Below, in pieces: positions 36,644-47,295 of a stretch of 64,000 bases of DNA. The stretch is from Dioszegia crocea. Lineage: Eukaryota; Basidiomycota; Tremellomycetes; Tremellales; Bulleribasidiaceae. The stretch's first letter is position 1. Each line of letters begins with the position of its first letter. The stretch is from positions 1,327,559 to 1,391,558 of the forward strand of contig BCKK01000005.1 of assembly GCA_001600615.1 (NCBI GenBank), in the 5' to 3' direction. The notes beneath the pieces were generated by a model. The model was not told the DNA's origin and made no database searches. It was given only the letters and a program-made list of their open reading frames with translations. The translations under genes and the position numbers were made by a program.

Positions 36644-37661
36644 TTTTACGGTGCTCTGACTTGTTGAGTAAGAATTTCAGGGGTGTGTCTGAGATGTCAG
36701 CAATAGCTCACGACACTTTATATATTGTGCGGGATTGAAGAAATCAAGAAGGACCGGTATGAGGCCAACAAGATGGTATCCTATTGCACGACACCACGCT
36801 TGAATTCCTTGGCTTACTTCGGTATCCAAGATAACGGTCCTAACGATTACGTGGACTGTAAACTTACCTAACTAATAGAGTGTCGCTGATGGCACTGATT
36901 TAAGCAACACCGATAGGTTGTTAAGTCGTGAGGGAGTAGGTGATATAAAGGATTGAAGTTGAGCTATTTCGATGTGGGCCCGCTGTGTGAAGATGCGCAA
37001 TTCAAATTCAACCGGGATCGAGCGTGATTAGATCTTCCGGTAGGTCTGAAAAGTCTTCTTTCAGGGGCAGTGTCGGTATCAAATTTTCTGGGAAACGAGC
37101 GTGGAGCGTGATCTGGGGGACTGATGCTGTCTGTGTGTAGGTGTAGGAAGTGTAGAAGGGTGAGAGAGGAATAAGAAGGCTTTCCTATTGCAGGAGTCGT
37201 GTCCTTGCTTAGAGAAGCAATTACGTTATATCAGAACCCGCCGCCCATACGGAAACACAAAAGCCCGGATGTGGCACTCGCCACCCAGTCAAGGGATGGA
37301 AACTTTTGACGCTTCAGCCGGCGCTTCGGCGCTGATGACCATCGACTACAGCTGCCAATGCATTCTGGGCAGCATAGGACACTGGAAGTGGACACAAACT
37401 ACCTCGCAAGAGGCCATCGTGACAGATCTGAACGTGTGGAAAACAGGGATAGTGGCGGAAAATAAAGTCAGGGGCAATTCAGGGTCCCCGCGGGAAATTC
37501 CAAATTCCAGCAAAGCAGATCCGTGCGCTCAGTCCTCGGCCGGCCGGCGAATCGCGCTCGTAACTCGTTGGGTAGGGTAGACGGCCGTATAGACGGGCAG
37601 GCGTAAGGAATGGCTTCTGAGATCGATCCGGAACAGCTGCATGGCCTGCTCTACTTCAACC
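36644..37661. promoter_or_regulatory. HOG1 upstream region and OPA3 3' flank
   Basis: 1018 bp, the longest gene-free stretch. Splice-like sequences just upstream of the HOG1 start suggest a 5' UTR intron. A plus-strand 130-codon ORF (37188-37580) has no splice or family support. Confidence 0.5.
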
Positions 37662-38757
37662 TCAGTCTACCCCTTCGTCAGACCTGTTCCCCGGCGAAGG
37701 TCTATCAGCAACAGCGGCCAGCAGCGGGCTCTGCTGCGGTCCGTCCCCACCTCCAACGTGTATTGGCGGATTCGACACTGAGGGATCTCTCGGCGAGCTC
37801 AGCAATGGCAGGACGGAGGAGTTGTGGGGATCAGCCTCGCCGTGGCCCAGAGCGAGCCAATTGGCTTTGAGGCCATTGGTGACTACGGTGGAGACCACTT
37901 GTTCGAGTCGAGCAACCCTGCAAAGTCAGCGAGGACTCCGAGGAGGATTTCTCATCGAAGTCCATATTTTTTGCCGCCCATCACGCTCTCTTTCCTTTCA
38001 CCAAAGCTGTACGATTCAAGACTGAACAACTTACTGTTCCCGCAATTCCGCTATTGTTCTCGCTTGCGCTTCCCCCTCTTCCCCCTGTCCTTCTCTCAGC
38101 CGTTGATCTTCCTCCAGTCCCTTCAGTCGCTCCTTGACATCATCTCTCCTATTCCTCTCTTTCCGACTGGACCGCCATGTTTCGCCCAGCACCAGACCCG
38201 CCGCCACCGAAAAGAGAAACGTTTCCTGTGTTGCCATCAGCTAATGTCCTCTCCCTTCCACGGCGACACGTTCCAACGTACTGCTATGAACGTAGCTCCA
38301 TTCTGCACCGCTCTGGAATGCATCAGCGATAGTCACTCAGGCAGATGTGCGATCCGTTGGAGGGATATGGTAACTCACTTGACGTCATTGAGCGGTTTTA
38401 TATTCTTCGCTTCCTCATTCAATAGGCCCAAGCGCATCCTCGCCTCATACCGGTGCATCCGCTAGAAGATCAGCTAGAAGATTCATCAAGGACACACTAG
38501 TCGGAAAGCCAGCTCACTTGTGCAATACCGATACACACATTCCGAAAGCTCTCGTGTCTGACCCCGTCAGCTCCAAGTCCAATACCGGCTCAAGGGGTCA
38601 TGCCGACCTCGACGTACTCGGTAGCTTGCCCCTTGATGGTGTTGGCTATTGGTTTGGCGAACGTCTGGAGTGTCGTCAGCCTTTCATCCGGCGTACAAGC
38701 ACAACAACCATCACGACATACCCGAACGACCAAGCTGAAGATCTTGACCGACGCCAT
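37662..38757 (-). CDS. OPA3: OPA3-like mitochondrial/ER protein
   Basis: Member of the optic-atrophy-3 family, a small membrane protein linked to mitochondrial and ER membrane organisation. Seven exons (38757-38722, 38664-38618, 38557-38518, 38461-38379, 38312-38282, 38225-38035, 37917-37662) give 227 residues. Family motifs run in order: MASVKIFSLVVRTFAKPIAN, HESFRNVCIGIAQRMHRYE, RMRLGLLNEEAKNIKPLND, AVQNGATFIAETFLFSVAAG. The last includes the membrane segment ending LVLGETWRSS. Beyond the usual end there is a coiled coil (ERLKGLEEDQRLREGQ, AQARTIAELREQVARLEQVV) and a Pro/Ser-rich tail of about 70 residues. The last exon was found from a CTGACTTTGCAG acceptor. Confidence 0.9.
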
Positions 38758-39170
38758 AGCAAACCTTGCGCCTTATTGACGAATTGCGGACTTGATATTG
38801 GCAGGAACGGACAAATTGTGCCCGTCAGTATGGCTTATACAGCTAATGCCTCATGCTTGGTATAGCTGTCATTGATGTAGGGTGGTCAAGGTATAGTCAT
38901 GCCGCAGACTTCGTGTCGGCTTCGGCACAAATCTCGGATTTAGCCGATTAGCCGATGCCGTCATTGGTTGTGGCGAGTGGCGGTGGCGATGAGCGAGATA
39001 CCAAATATGGACGATGAATGACCCGAGATCAGGCATAATCTACATAGCCCAAGACCTGGTGGTACCAAGCTTGTTGAGACGGTGACGGAGATGCTTCATA
39101 ACCTAAAATAACGAGAAGCCGAGACACTTTCCGCCTACTTCCTAACTACTCGCGCTAGATGGGTCACTAA
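38758..39170. other. Intergenic region, OPA3 promoter and 3' flank of array copy 1
   Basis: 413 bp. A TTAGCCGATTAGCCGATGCC short direct repeat lies at 38940-38959. No gene was recognised and no further array copy is present on this side. Confidence 0.5.
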
Positions 39171-40777
39171 TCACTCCTCCTTGATCTCCTCTGACATGAT
39201 CCGCCGCATCTTCCTTTTTATGGGCCGATTATCGAGGGAAGGCTTCACATCCTCCTCACCACTCATGTCGTTCGTGAGATCGATCACATCGCCTGTGGTC
39301 GTCGTCGATACGGGATGAGCTTTTTCCGCCCGGCCCGCTTTCCGCTTGCGCTCCATCGTTCGGTCGGTGGTGATGTCCGCTCGAGTCTTCTTCCCTTTCT
39401 TCGCAGCTCGAACTTCGGCCGGTTTCTATATATGCGTCAGTGGATTGTACTCGAAGTGGCCTTCTGCCTGATTGATGACTTACTTCGCGGACAAAGGACA
39501 CCTCTCTCTCCTCGTCATCCGCTGCAAACCCGACTGGACCCGATTGCTGTTGCGGAGAAGCGGTCTCCGATTTGGGACTCATGACGCCGGCAGGATCTGA
39601 CTCCAGTGATGATGATGGAATGCGACGAGGGGGTCCCGGCAAAAGGATGAATGATCCCTCCGATCCAGCGGGCGTTGTTTGGCGAGATGAACGTCGATCT
39701 GGCGAAGCAGGTCGAGCCTTGGAGGCGAGCATGTCCTCGATTCTCTCTCGCGGAGCATACTGCTAATGTTAGCCATTAAGATCAAGTGCCAATTATAGGT
39801 CGACGCGCTTTAACGCACCTTGATGTTGAAAATGTAGAAGGGTCCTTCGCCATCCGTGTGAACCTCGCTGGAGACACGAGAGGTTCCCTCAGATGCTTTC
39901 ACGACTTTTGAGCCTCCACTGTGCGGACAATCAGCGGAGCCAAGGATCGATGATCAAAAACGAAAACTTACACTGTCATCTGGCCCAACCTGCGAGAATC
40001 AGCATTTTGAGCATCAACGAGTGATGGAGCCCCATGCAAACTCACTTGACGTCCTTTTCATACGCGGCGCCCACATCCTCGACCTCTGATTCTGATGATT
40101 CCGATGGTTCGGCAGAGTCCTCCTTCGTCTCTATAGAAGATATCCAGCCGTGTTCCAGCTCGATGCTGATTGAGCCGAGTTTAGCGGCATCTTCAGCATC
40201 AACTTCGGCGTCGCTCCGGTTATCCACGGTGTCCTGTTGCTGTCAGAATGGCTGACTTCCCAGGGGAATCACTCACGACTGCAGCGAACTTGAGACGACG
40301 ATCGGATGACGGAAGGGTCTCGACTTTGAAGCGTTTCGTCTTGAGAACCAGTGTTCCCCTTGGGAACTCTCGACCGTCGATACGAACGGTCACGATCACC
40401 GCCTTCTTCCGCCTTCGGTCGTCGGAGGCTAGGTCCTTAACGACAATTTTGTATTCCTTGAGTCTCGTCAGCCACCTCCGTGACATTTCGATTGGAGTGG
40501 ACTCACCCTCCCTAATTCATTGCCCACCCACGAGTGCTTCCCAGCAGGTTCATCATCCGTTGCTTGTCTTGGCACGACTTTATGCTCCTCTAATACACGT
40601 CAATGCTCTCTCCATCACAATTGGAGCACGGTGGAAAACTCACTGAGCCGCTCCTCGTTGCCGTCGACGTACTGAAGGTAGACCTGCGAGTCAGAACTTA
40701 GGCCAAGTGCAGTGGAGTCAAGACCTCGTCTAATGACTCACCTCGAAGTCTTTGCCTAGACCTCTACCCCTGGGCAT
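39171..40777 (-). CDS. Array paralogue copy 1, DUF7918-like domain with SUMO-interaction-like tail
   Basis: 391 residues from nine exons (40777-40742, 40683-40644, 40589-40507, 40456-40277, 40233-40046, 39989-39972, 39918-39819, 39759-39484, 39425-39171). It starts MPRGRGLGKDFE (36-nt exon 1), then VYLQYVDGNEERLS, VIVTVRIDGREF, LGSISIELEHGW and FYIFNIKYAPRERIEDMLAS. This is the strand pattern of the basidiomycete domain DUF7918 as I remember it. The 18-nt microexon encodes LGQMT between a split Lys and Val. Exons 8 and 9 of the other copies are fused here and the poly-Ser run is missing. The tail is Lys/Arg-rich, then DVIDLTND (the best SUMO-interacting-motif match of the array), and ends SEEIKEE, with the acceptor-like IKEE. 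A nuclear role is inferred. Confidence 0.82.
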
Positions 40778-41056
40778 ATTGAAGACGTTTGCGATGATAG
40801 AGAGGGTTGAAGTCGAAGCTGAACTCAAAATGGTTGACAACGGCCCGAGCTCGGTGGATTCGGGCTGATGACGGCATGTGTGTATTGGGTGCCTACCGTC
40901 GTGCAGTAGTCCCACATCCCTGTGCGCCTCTGTATACAAGCATCCACCCTTCTGGTTCCACAGCTAACAGGCATAAGTCATCGAGGCCGAAGATGAGATT
41001 CTGAATATGTGATCAGTAGACACCCATCGACAACCGCCACTTCGGGGATATACGGC

Positions 41057-42622
41057 TCATTCTATCTTCACTACATCCTGCTTAAGTCGTCCTGATACAC
41101 TTACTGAAGGATCTGCCCCCTCATCATCAGTATCACCCGTCAGGTCAATCGCGTACTGCCTCTCCTTGCCCTTCCTCGATTGCGCGTTTTCTTCCCGCTT
41201 CTTCCGCTTCGCCGATTCCTTCTCCTCCAGCCTCATCACCTTCCGCTCCCTCTTCTTCTTCCTCTTAACCTTCTTCTTCTGTAAACATCAGTCATCTGTA
41301 CTGAAGGATAGAAGCGAGGGCATAGCTCACCTCGGCCATTGCTCGGACTAGCTGTGCCAGCTCTTCTTCCCCCGATGATTCTGATGCTGATCCAGCCGTC
41401 GATGATGAATCTGATGGGCCGGAGCTAGAAGGGGCCGGAGAAGCAGGCCGTGGTCGCTTCTTATCGCGTTTGGCCAGTGGAGGGGGGTCGCGAGAGGACG
41501 AGGGTGATTGGGCGATACTGGAGACTGCATGTGTGGAAGTTGTCGAATGTGATTGGGGACTCACGGGCACCAGCACCATTTTGGCTGCTGCCGCTGTAAA
41601 ATGAGCTGAAGGCAACTTGCGCTCCACGGAATGACTCACCCTCGTTCTGTAGCTTCTCAATCACGGCCGAGGTCCCATACTGCTGAAGTCAGCGACCAGC
41701 AAAGGGACCCGAATAACGAAGGACCGGTAGCTCACCTTAATGCGGAACTCATAGAAGTAGCTTCTGTCGGCTTCAACGAAAGTACAGGCTGTACCTCGAG
41801 AAGCAACAGTGGTTCTTGCGTCTTTGCCACCCCTGATGCTTAGCCTCGCCCCATATCATCACCCAAGCCACTCACGTAGTCCTGCAGCCCATTTCTGCAT
41901 CATTAGTAAGATTCCTTTCTCGCTGCCAGAAGAAGACTTACTGGCATCCTCCTCATAAGCAGTCCCAGCCTCCTCGAAGACTTGAGGAGAGTATGCACGT
42001 TCTCGCTCGAGCGACATCGTACCATATTCCAGTTGAACAAGGACGCAAGAAAGCCCTTGCGCTTCGACATAACCCATGTCTGCGTCTTGCGGAATGCTCA
42101 CTGTGTCGATGGGGGCGAAGCACAAGGGATAAGTCCCCCTTTTGCCGTCTCGCCTGATATCGATCGTACTGATTGTCCATGATTTGTGCGTACCGGACAG
42201 GATCCGATCTTCGACGTGCCGGCCGTCGATATGTACTGTCACGCAGACTGCGCGATCTGGAGGTCGGTCGGTAGGGAGCAAGTCCTTGATGAGAATCTTG
42301 AAGTTCTGTTTGAGCATCAGCTCGGTGGTGCGGATTCAGTTCATGCTACGCGAGACTACTCACTAATCCCGGTTCACATTCAGCCAAGACTTTCATCCCC
42401 GCCCAATCACCTCCTGTAGCCTCAGTAGATACCGCGTTGTGCTCCCCTGTGTCATCAGCGAGAATCGCAAATACCAAATGGTAGCACTTACTAAGCTTCC
42501 TGAGTTTCCTCTTGTCGTCTGTCTCAAAAGCGAGATATACCTAAATGGGTCAGCCCGTGAAAGTAGGGATTAGGAGAGACATTGACCTGAAAGTCTTTGC
42601 CGGCTCCTTGACCTTTGGGCAT
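41057..42622 (-). CDS. Array paralogue copy 2, DUF7918-like domain with SUMO-interaction-like tail
   Basis: 390 residues from nine exons (42622-42587, 42540-42492, 42446-42364, 42305-41942, 41894-41876, 41832-41736, 41679-41640, 41593-41331, 41278-41057). It starts MPKGQGAGKDFQVYLAFETD. The domain strands are VCVTVHIDGRHVEDRIL, TYPLCFAPIDTV, VLVQLEYGTM and YFYEFRIKYGTSAVIEKL. The intron that separates exons 4 and 5 in every other copy is absent here, and the microexon is 19 nt instead of 18, with a compensating phase change at its donor side. The Ser/Pro-rich stretch PASPAPSSSGPSDSSSTAGS is followed by an acidic cluster. The Lys-rich coiled coil leads to AIDLTGDTDDEG, and the protein ends QDVVKIE, with acceptor-like VKIE at the extreme C-terminus. 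Confidence 0.82.
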
Positions 42623-42960
42623 GATTGGTTGTGGTACAACTGGAATTAGCTACGAAAGAAACAGAAGGCGGGTGATATGAGTGATCGTGAGACAATCATC
42701 GACAAATTACCGAATCAGCGGCTGCCGCATGTCAGGTGTCGCGCACAGACGCCGACATGTGTCCCGCTTGACATCAGATTTCGGCCGTGCGTTACCGGAA
42801 GTTGCGTCTCGACTGGTGAGTAAGCCAGGCACCAAGCTTCGACCTATGATCAGTCGTAAAGCTTCTGAAAGCCGCAATTACCAAGAAATCATAGGATAGG
42901 CCAGAATGACGGGATGGGGTCGAGAAATACTGTTACAACTTGCGCATCCACCCACAAGGC
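42623..42960. promoter_or_regulatory. Array spacer between copies 2 and 3
   Basis: 338 bp holding the copy 2 promoter and copy 3 3' flank. No exon and no obvious TATA box. Confidence 0.4.
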
Positions 42961-44661
42961 CTACCCTTTTGGCTCAGCCTTCACTGCCGTGTACAGCGAT
43001 TCGTCCCTGACTCGTGACGGGTTAGCGCCCCCTGTCTCCGCCTCATCATCCGTATCTCCGGTAAGATCGACAATATGTCTCTTCTTACTTTCCCGCCGCT
43101 TATCCTTCTCTTCCTTTTTCTTTCTCCGCTTCTCCTCCTTTTTCGCTTTCTTCGCAGCTTTGGCCTTCTTTCTCTGCGCCTTATTTGCCTCTTGAGTCTG
43201 TTGATTCAGCTAAAGACTGTGCGATAGGAATTTTCAGGACTCACCGCCATGAATAGCTTGAACATCTCCATCATTCCCGCTTTATCCCCTACGGGCGCGT
43301 CTTCAGAGTCCGACGACGAGGTGCTAGACCCGCTGCTAGCGGACGATGCAATCGAGGGCGATCTCGTGCGCTTCCGATGAGGTTTGGAGGTTGGAGGTCG
43401 GAGGTCGAGAAGATGAGGCCGTCGCTTGCGGCGTGGGAGCGTGGGCAGCTTTTGGGGTGGGCGCTATAGGCTGGGGTGTAGCAGACATTGATTGCGGAGT
43501 GGGAGGTATAGCGGACTTGGCGGCTGCTCCGCCTAAGATGTCAGCGTAGGGTCAAATCGATGTCGGAGGCATTTCGAACCTCTATCAATCCGACGCTTCT
43601 CGAGTACCGCCGAGGTAGCATACTGTCTCCATCAGCCAAGCTCCACAAGTGTAAGGCAGAAGCATACTTTGACGCGGAACTCATAGAAGTAGGTGTCCCA
43701 TCCCTCTGTGTCCGGCGTGAAGACCGACGCATCCATATGCTTTTGAGCCTTCTTTGCGGCGGCTGCGGTTTTTGGCTTGCCTACCCGTCTGTATGTATCA
43801 GAGAGCCGTATGCTGGTCCAAGTGTACCGCACTTACTTGACAATCGTGCCCATCCTTGGTTTGGTCAGCTTATCTCTCTCAACTGCCTGGCGGCACAGCA
43901 ACTCACTTGACGTGCCGCTCGTAGATCTTCCCATGCTCCTTCATTACTGGAGCGGGGTATGCTCTGCCCCTATCTCCGCGACTTGATCCATAATCAAGCT
44001 CCACAATGATCTCTCCAGCAGTGTTCGCAAATGCTGCTGGGACCTCAGCTTTCGAAATATCGTCCACTGTATCCTGCGCACATTCAGCACAGGCATCTCT
44101 CGCGGCAGATGAGCAGAAATACGACTTACGGGCTCGGAAAAGACTAGCGGATAGGTGGATGTCGTACCATTCTCATCGAAGTTGCCAGTCTCGACGATGT
44201 GTTGCTTTGAGTCGCTCAAAAACATCAAGCGGTCAACCACTCGCTCTTCCCGCCTTCCATCGATGTACACCGTCGCCATCACTTCTCTCAAGCCGACGCA
44301 TTTTTCGGGACTGTGGCATTTGAGAATGATCCGAAATGCCTGCACTTCGTCAGCGCGCAGAAGGCAGCTAAGATTATCCTGGTGCTCACTTTGCCTATAT
44401 GCGATTCGATCCAGACATCCATGTAGGCAGGTTGCCCATTTTGAGCTGGGTGGTGCTCTGCGTCGAATTCCTCTGCGTGGATGTCAGATTTGCCGCTACC
44501 TATAATCAGCAAAATCATGACTCACTAACTCTAGTCTTGCTGTTCACGAGCTCAACGATGAACTGATATATAAGCTGGCCGCCTTGACCGGGAGATGACT
44601 GGACTCCATCTGAACCGAAACACACTTCGAAGTCTCGTCCGGGTCCTATGCCTCTAGGCAT
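42961..44661 (-). pseudogene. Array paralogue copy 3, frameshifted in a 7-bp repeat
   Basis: Exons 44661-44626, 44562-44526, 44472-44390, 44339-44130, 44073-43907, 43854-43837, 43788-43668, 43622-43580, 43532-43245 and 43197-42961. All splice sites and the domain are intact (MPRGIGPGRDFE, TVYIDGRREERVV, TYPLVFSEP, IIVELDYGSS, FYEFRVKYATSAVLEKR). Exon lengths sum to 1240 nt, one base over a multiple of three. The reading frame breaks in exon 9 at about 43378-43408, in tandem GAGGTYG units. Translated as it stands, the protein stops soon after with none of the tail. The downstream sequence is still clean coding (KKRHIVDLTGDTDDE, then VKAEPKG) in the shifted frame. So the break is recent, reversible by slippage, or an assembly error. 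Confidence 0.75.
43378..43408. repeat. 7-bp tandem repeat at the copy 3 frameshift
   Basis: On the plus strand: GAGGTTTG, GAGGTTG, GAGGTCG, GAGGTCG in a row. One extra 7-bp unit, or the extra T in the first 8-bp unit, shifts the frame by exactly the +1 observed. Confidence 0.8.
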
Positions 44662-45185
44662 ATTTTCGCTTCACGTCGATGCCTGGATATTTGGACTGGT
44701 AGATTGGGCTACAGAGCGGTCCACAGCAGAATTTCCAGGTAGTAGTAATAGTAGGCATACATGAGATGGCTCTGCAGGTGATTTTGAACGCGGTGAACGC
44801 CTCGGTCCGGCCGGATTTCCGTTATCAATATCAATGTCCGGGTGAAATCCGGGTAACTTCTCTTGCCATACAGTTCTGGGGCTCATACATGCATACAGGA
44901 CAGTTCAACTACATCTCCATACGCGCTGGTATCCATGGCAATGACTAAGTCTAGGCGAAGGCGTGTCTCAGAAAACGAGAACTGAGTTGCAGAGCGAGGA
45001 GTCATTTTATGCCGACGGTACGAAGAGGCATTCCGTGCCGTCATGGGGTCGCTGGGCCGGCAAGATGGGGAAGCAATGATCTGCTGATCAGTCATCCGGC
45101 GGGTCAGATCAACCAAGAGATAGCAGACGAACTTGAGAGATTTGTCGACCCGAGCAGAGTCTCAGGGCTCTCCCTTCCCAACCGC
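44662..45185. promoter_or_regulatory. Array spacer between copies 3 and 4
   Basis: 524 bp, A/T-richer than the genes. No exon was seen, and the sequence is not recognisably similar to the other spacers. Confidence 0.4.
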
Positions 45186-46810
45186 CTACTTGCCTGGCGG
45201 TTCCTGCTTGACCGGTTTCGCCGTCCTGCTGTACCTCGTTCTCCCAGCCTTACCGGATTCTTCCGCTTTCCCGCCCGCCGCTTCGTCCTCATCCTCTGTG
45301 TCCCCTGTCAGGTCGACGACCGAAGGTCCTCCTCTTTTATCTTTCCGCCCGTGTTCTCGCTTCTTCTCCTTTTCTGCCTTTTTCTTGGCCTTCTTCGCTT
45401 TCTTCGCTTTCCGCTTCTTTTCGGCCGCAGCTGCCTGTTGCTATAAACGTTAGCTCGACGAGAGCAGGGAAGAACAACATCATCAAGCAAACTCACCTGT
45501 ACGAACGCCTTGAAGAATTCCATCATGTCCCCTCCGCCAGCCTCGTCCTCGGAGTCAGATGATGAAGACGATGAAGAGCTGGAGCTCGATGAGCTAGATG
45601 GGGTGGGGGAGGGTGGACGAGTCCGTTTTCGGGAAGGCCCATTAGCCTGAGTGGATGAGGAAGCACGAGATTCAGCGGTCGGAGATAGTGGAGGGTCTGT
45701 CAAGGGTATCAGCTACAGCTCCAATTTCATCGAAAGCCTCACGAAGACCTACCTAACCCCAGTTTCTGCCTAAGGATATCACGAGGACAGTGCTTTCTCG
45801 TCAGCCAGCTAGGCGTACACTTGAATGGGTAGACTCACGTTCAACTTGAATTCGTAGAAGAACCCTGATTCCGTTGGATGGAAAGTCGAGCATGGTATTG
45901 CCTTCGCTTTCGAAGACTGCGGGGCATTGGCCTGTTCTCCACCTCTATCCCGCTCAGCCCTGGTGCCTCGCTAACCCCAACAGGACTCGCTTACTTTATC
46001 ATGGACCGCATTCTGATCATCGTCAGCTCTGTCCCCTTCCAGAGTACGGGGGCGACTTACTTAACAGACTGCTCCCAGACCTTTCCAACCTGAGAGACCA
46101 CAGGCGGCTTGTACACCTTCTCTCCCGCCGATGACACTCTGCCATACTGTAGTTTGACAATTATTGAGCCAATTGCCGAAACGTCTTGAGGAGCGGCTTC
46201 AGCTTTCGACGGATCGTCTACTGTATCCTACAATTTCAGTCAGCGCACTTCACGTCGTAGGGCTCTGCGCCATCAAGCGTTGGGCCTGATAACTCACGAT
46301 AGGAGAGAAGACGAGTGGAAGGGTGACTGTTTTCCTATTTACGGCCATATCGATGGTCGAACATGTCCACTTCTCCTCGGCACGAGCAAATATCGCTCGT
46401 CCAGATAAGCGTCCATCAACAAACACCTGAGCGTGAACTTTCTTGTCCTCAGCGCGAACAGTAGTGCTCGTGCTCTTGGTCACTATCTTGAATTCCTATA
46501 TTGCGTCAGACGAAGACCATTACAGCTGCCACCAATTGACTCACTCGGCCAATCTCAGACTCAATCCAGACCTCTGTCCGAGCTGCTCTCCCACTGCTAG
46601 CATCGTATGCCTCAGGTTGGACCTCATCTGAATTCGGTCAGTCCAGGTAACAATTCACATCTAGGCGCATTTGGGCGTACTGAGTCTTGTGCCATCAGAG
46701 AATTCGATGTATACCTGATCTGGTCAGCAGAGTAGTATGTAGAGACATTACACTCCTACTAGACCATGACTTACCTCAAAGTCAGAGCCTTCATCAGCGC
46801 CGCGGGGCAT
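45186..46810 (-). CDS. Array paralogue copy 4, DUF7918-like domain with SUMO-interaction-like tail
   Basis: 369 residues from ten exons (46810-46775, 46714-46681, 46627-46545, 46495-46298, 46227-46061, 46012-45995, 45944-45839, 45765-45753, 45696-45497, 45440-45186). It starts MPRGADEGSDFEVYIEFSDG. The domain strands are AQVFVDGRLSGRAIF, TLPLVFSPIDTVDDPSKAEA, SIIVKLQYGRV and FFYEFKLN. Exon 8 is reduced to 13 nt (KLGL), so the YxTSAVLEK helix of copies 2 and 3 is lost. The 14-Ser run follows RKRTRPPSPTP, then DSEDEAGGGDMMEFFKAFVQ. The tail is a Lys/Ala-rich helix, VVDLTGDTEDEDE, and the acceptor-like VKQE in AKPVKQEPPGK at the end. A TATATATAAT box (46850-46859) lies about 40 bp upstream. Confidence 0.82.
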
Positions 46811-47295
46811 TGTACGACTCCAGCAGATCTTGGAAATTCACGTTCCGCCTATATATAATCTGCGACGACTATTCTAGACTGCAAAGATGATACGCCGCTA
46901 TTGTGCTGGAGTTCAATGACCGCAGTGTTAGATGAGCTACATCTACCTTGGTGATGGTGTTTGCTTGTTCGCTTGAAAGCTGGAGATGGACAGGAATGAT
47001 GTGACGGGTTGTCGCTGGGACCACTCCCCAGGAACTGAAAGGAGCCCCGCATTTTCGGCTCAGGCACGGGTGGCGGCAGTCGGATGTGGCACTTTCTGCC
47101 ACACCAAGCGGCTGATTATATATGTCCATAGATCTTGGTCTCAGGAGCTTGAGAAGCCGTAAGGGTACACAGGGAGACGATGCTCATCAGATCATCGACG
47201 GTACTATACATTTCAGGTATTGAAACTTGCCCTTGGGCGCTGTCAAGTCTGCTGAACCGATCCACCCAGCCTCATCGCGTTTTTGCCACCGGGTC
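46811..47295. promoter_or_regulatory. Array spacer between copies 4 and 5
   Basis: 485 bp. It holds the TATA-like box at 46850-46859 and a second ATTATATATG run near 47115. No exon was seen. Confidence 0.4.
46850..46859 (-). promoter_or_regulatory. TATA-like box of array copy 4
   Basis: ATTATATATA on the minus strand, about 40 bp before the copy 4 ATG, which is close for a TATA box and suggests a short leader. Confidence 0.45.

Noticed and set aside
37188..37580. 130-codon plus-strand ORF upstream of HOG1
   Set aside because: No family motif, no good splice sites and no continuation. It lies in a likely promoter.
37610..38465. Plus-strand ORFs opposite OPA3
   Set aside because: The minus-strand OPA3 exon chain (with a CTGAC...CAG acceptor at 37918) explains the open frames; the plus-strand frames conflict with each other.
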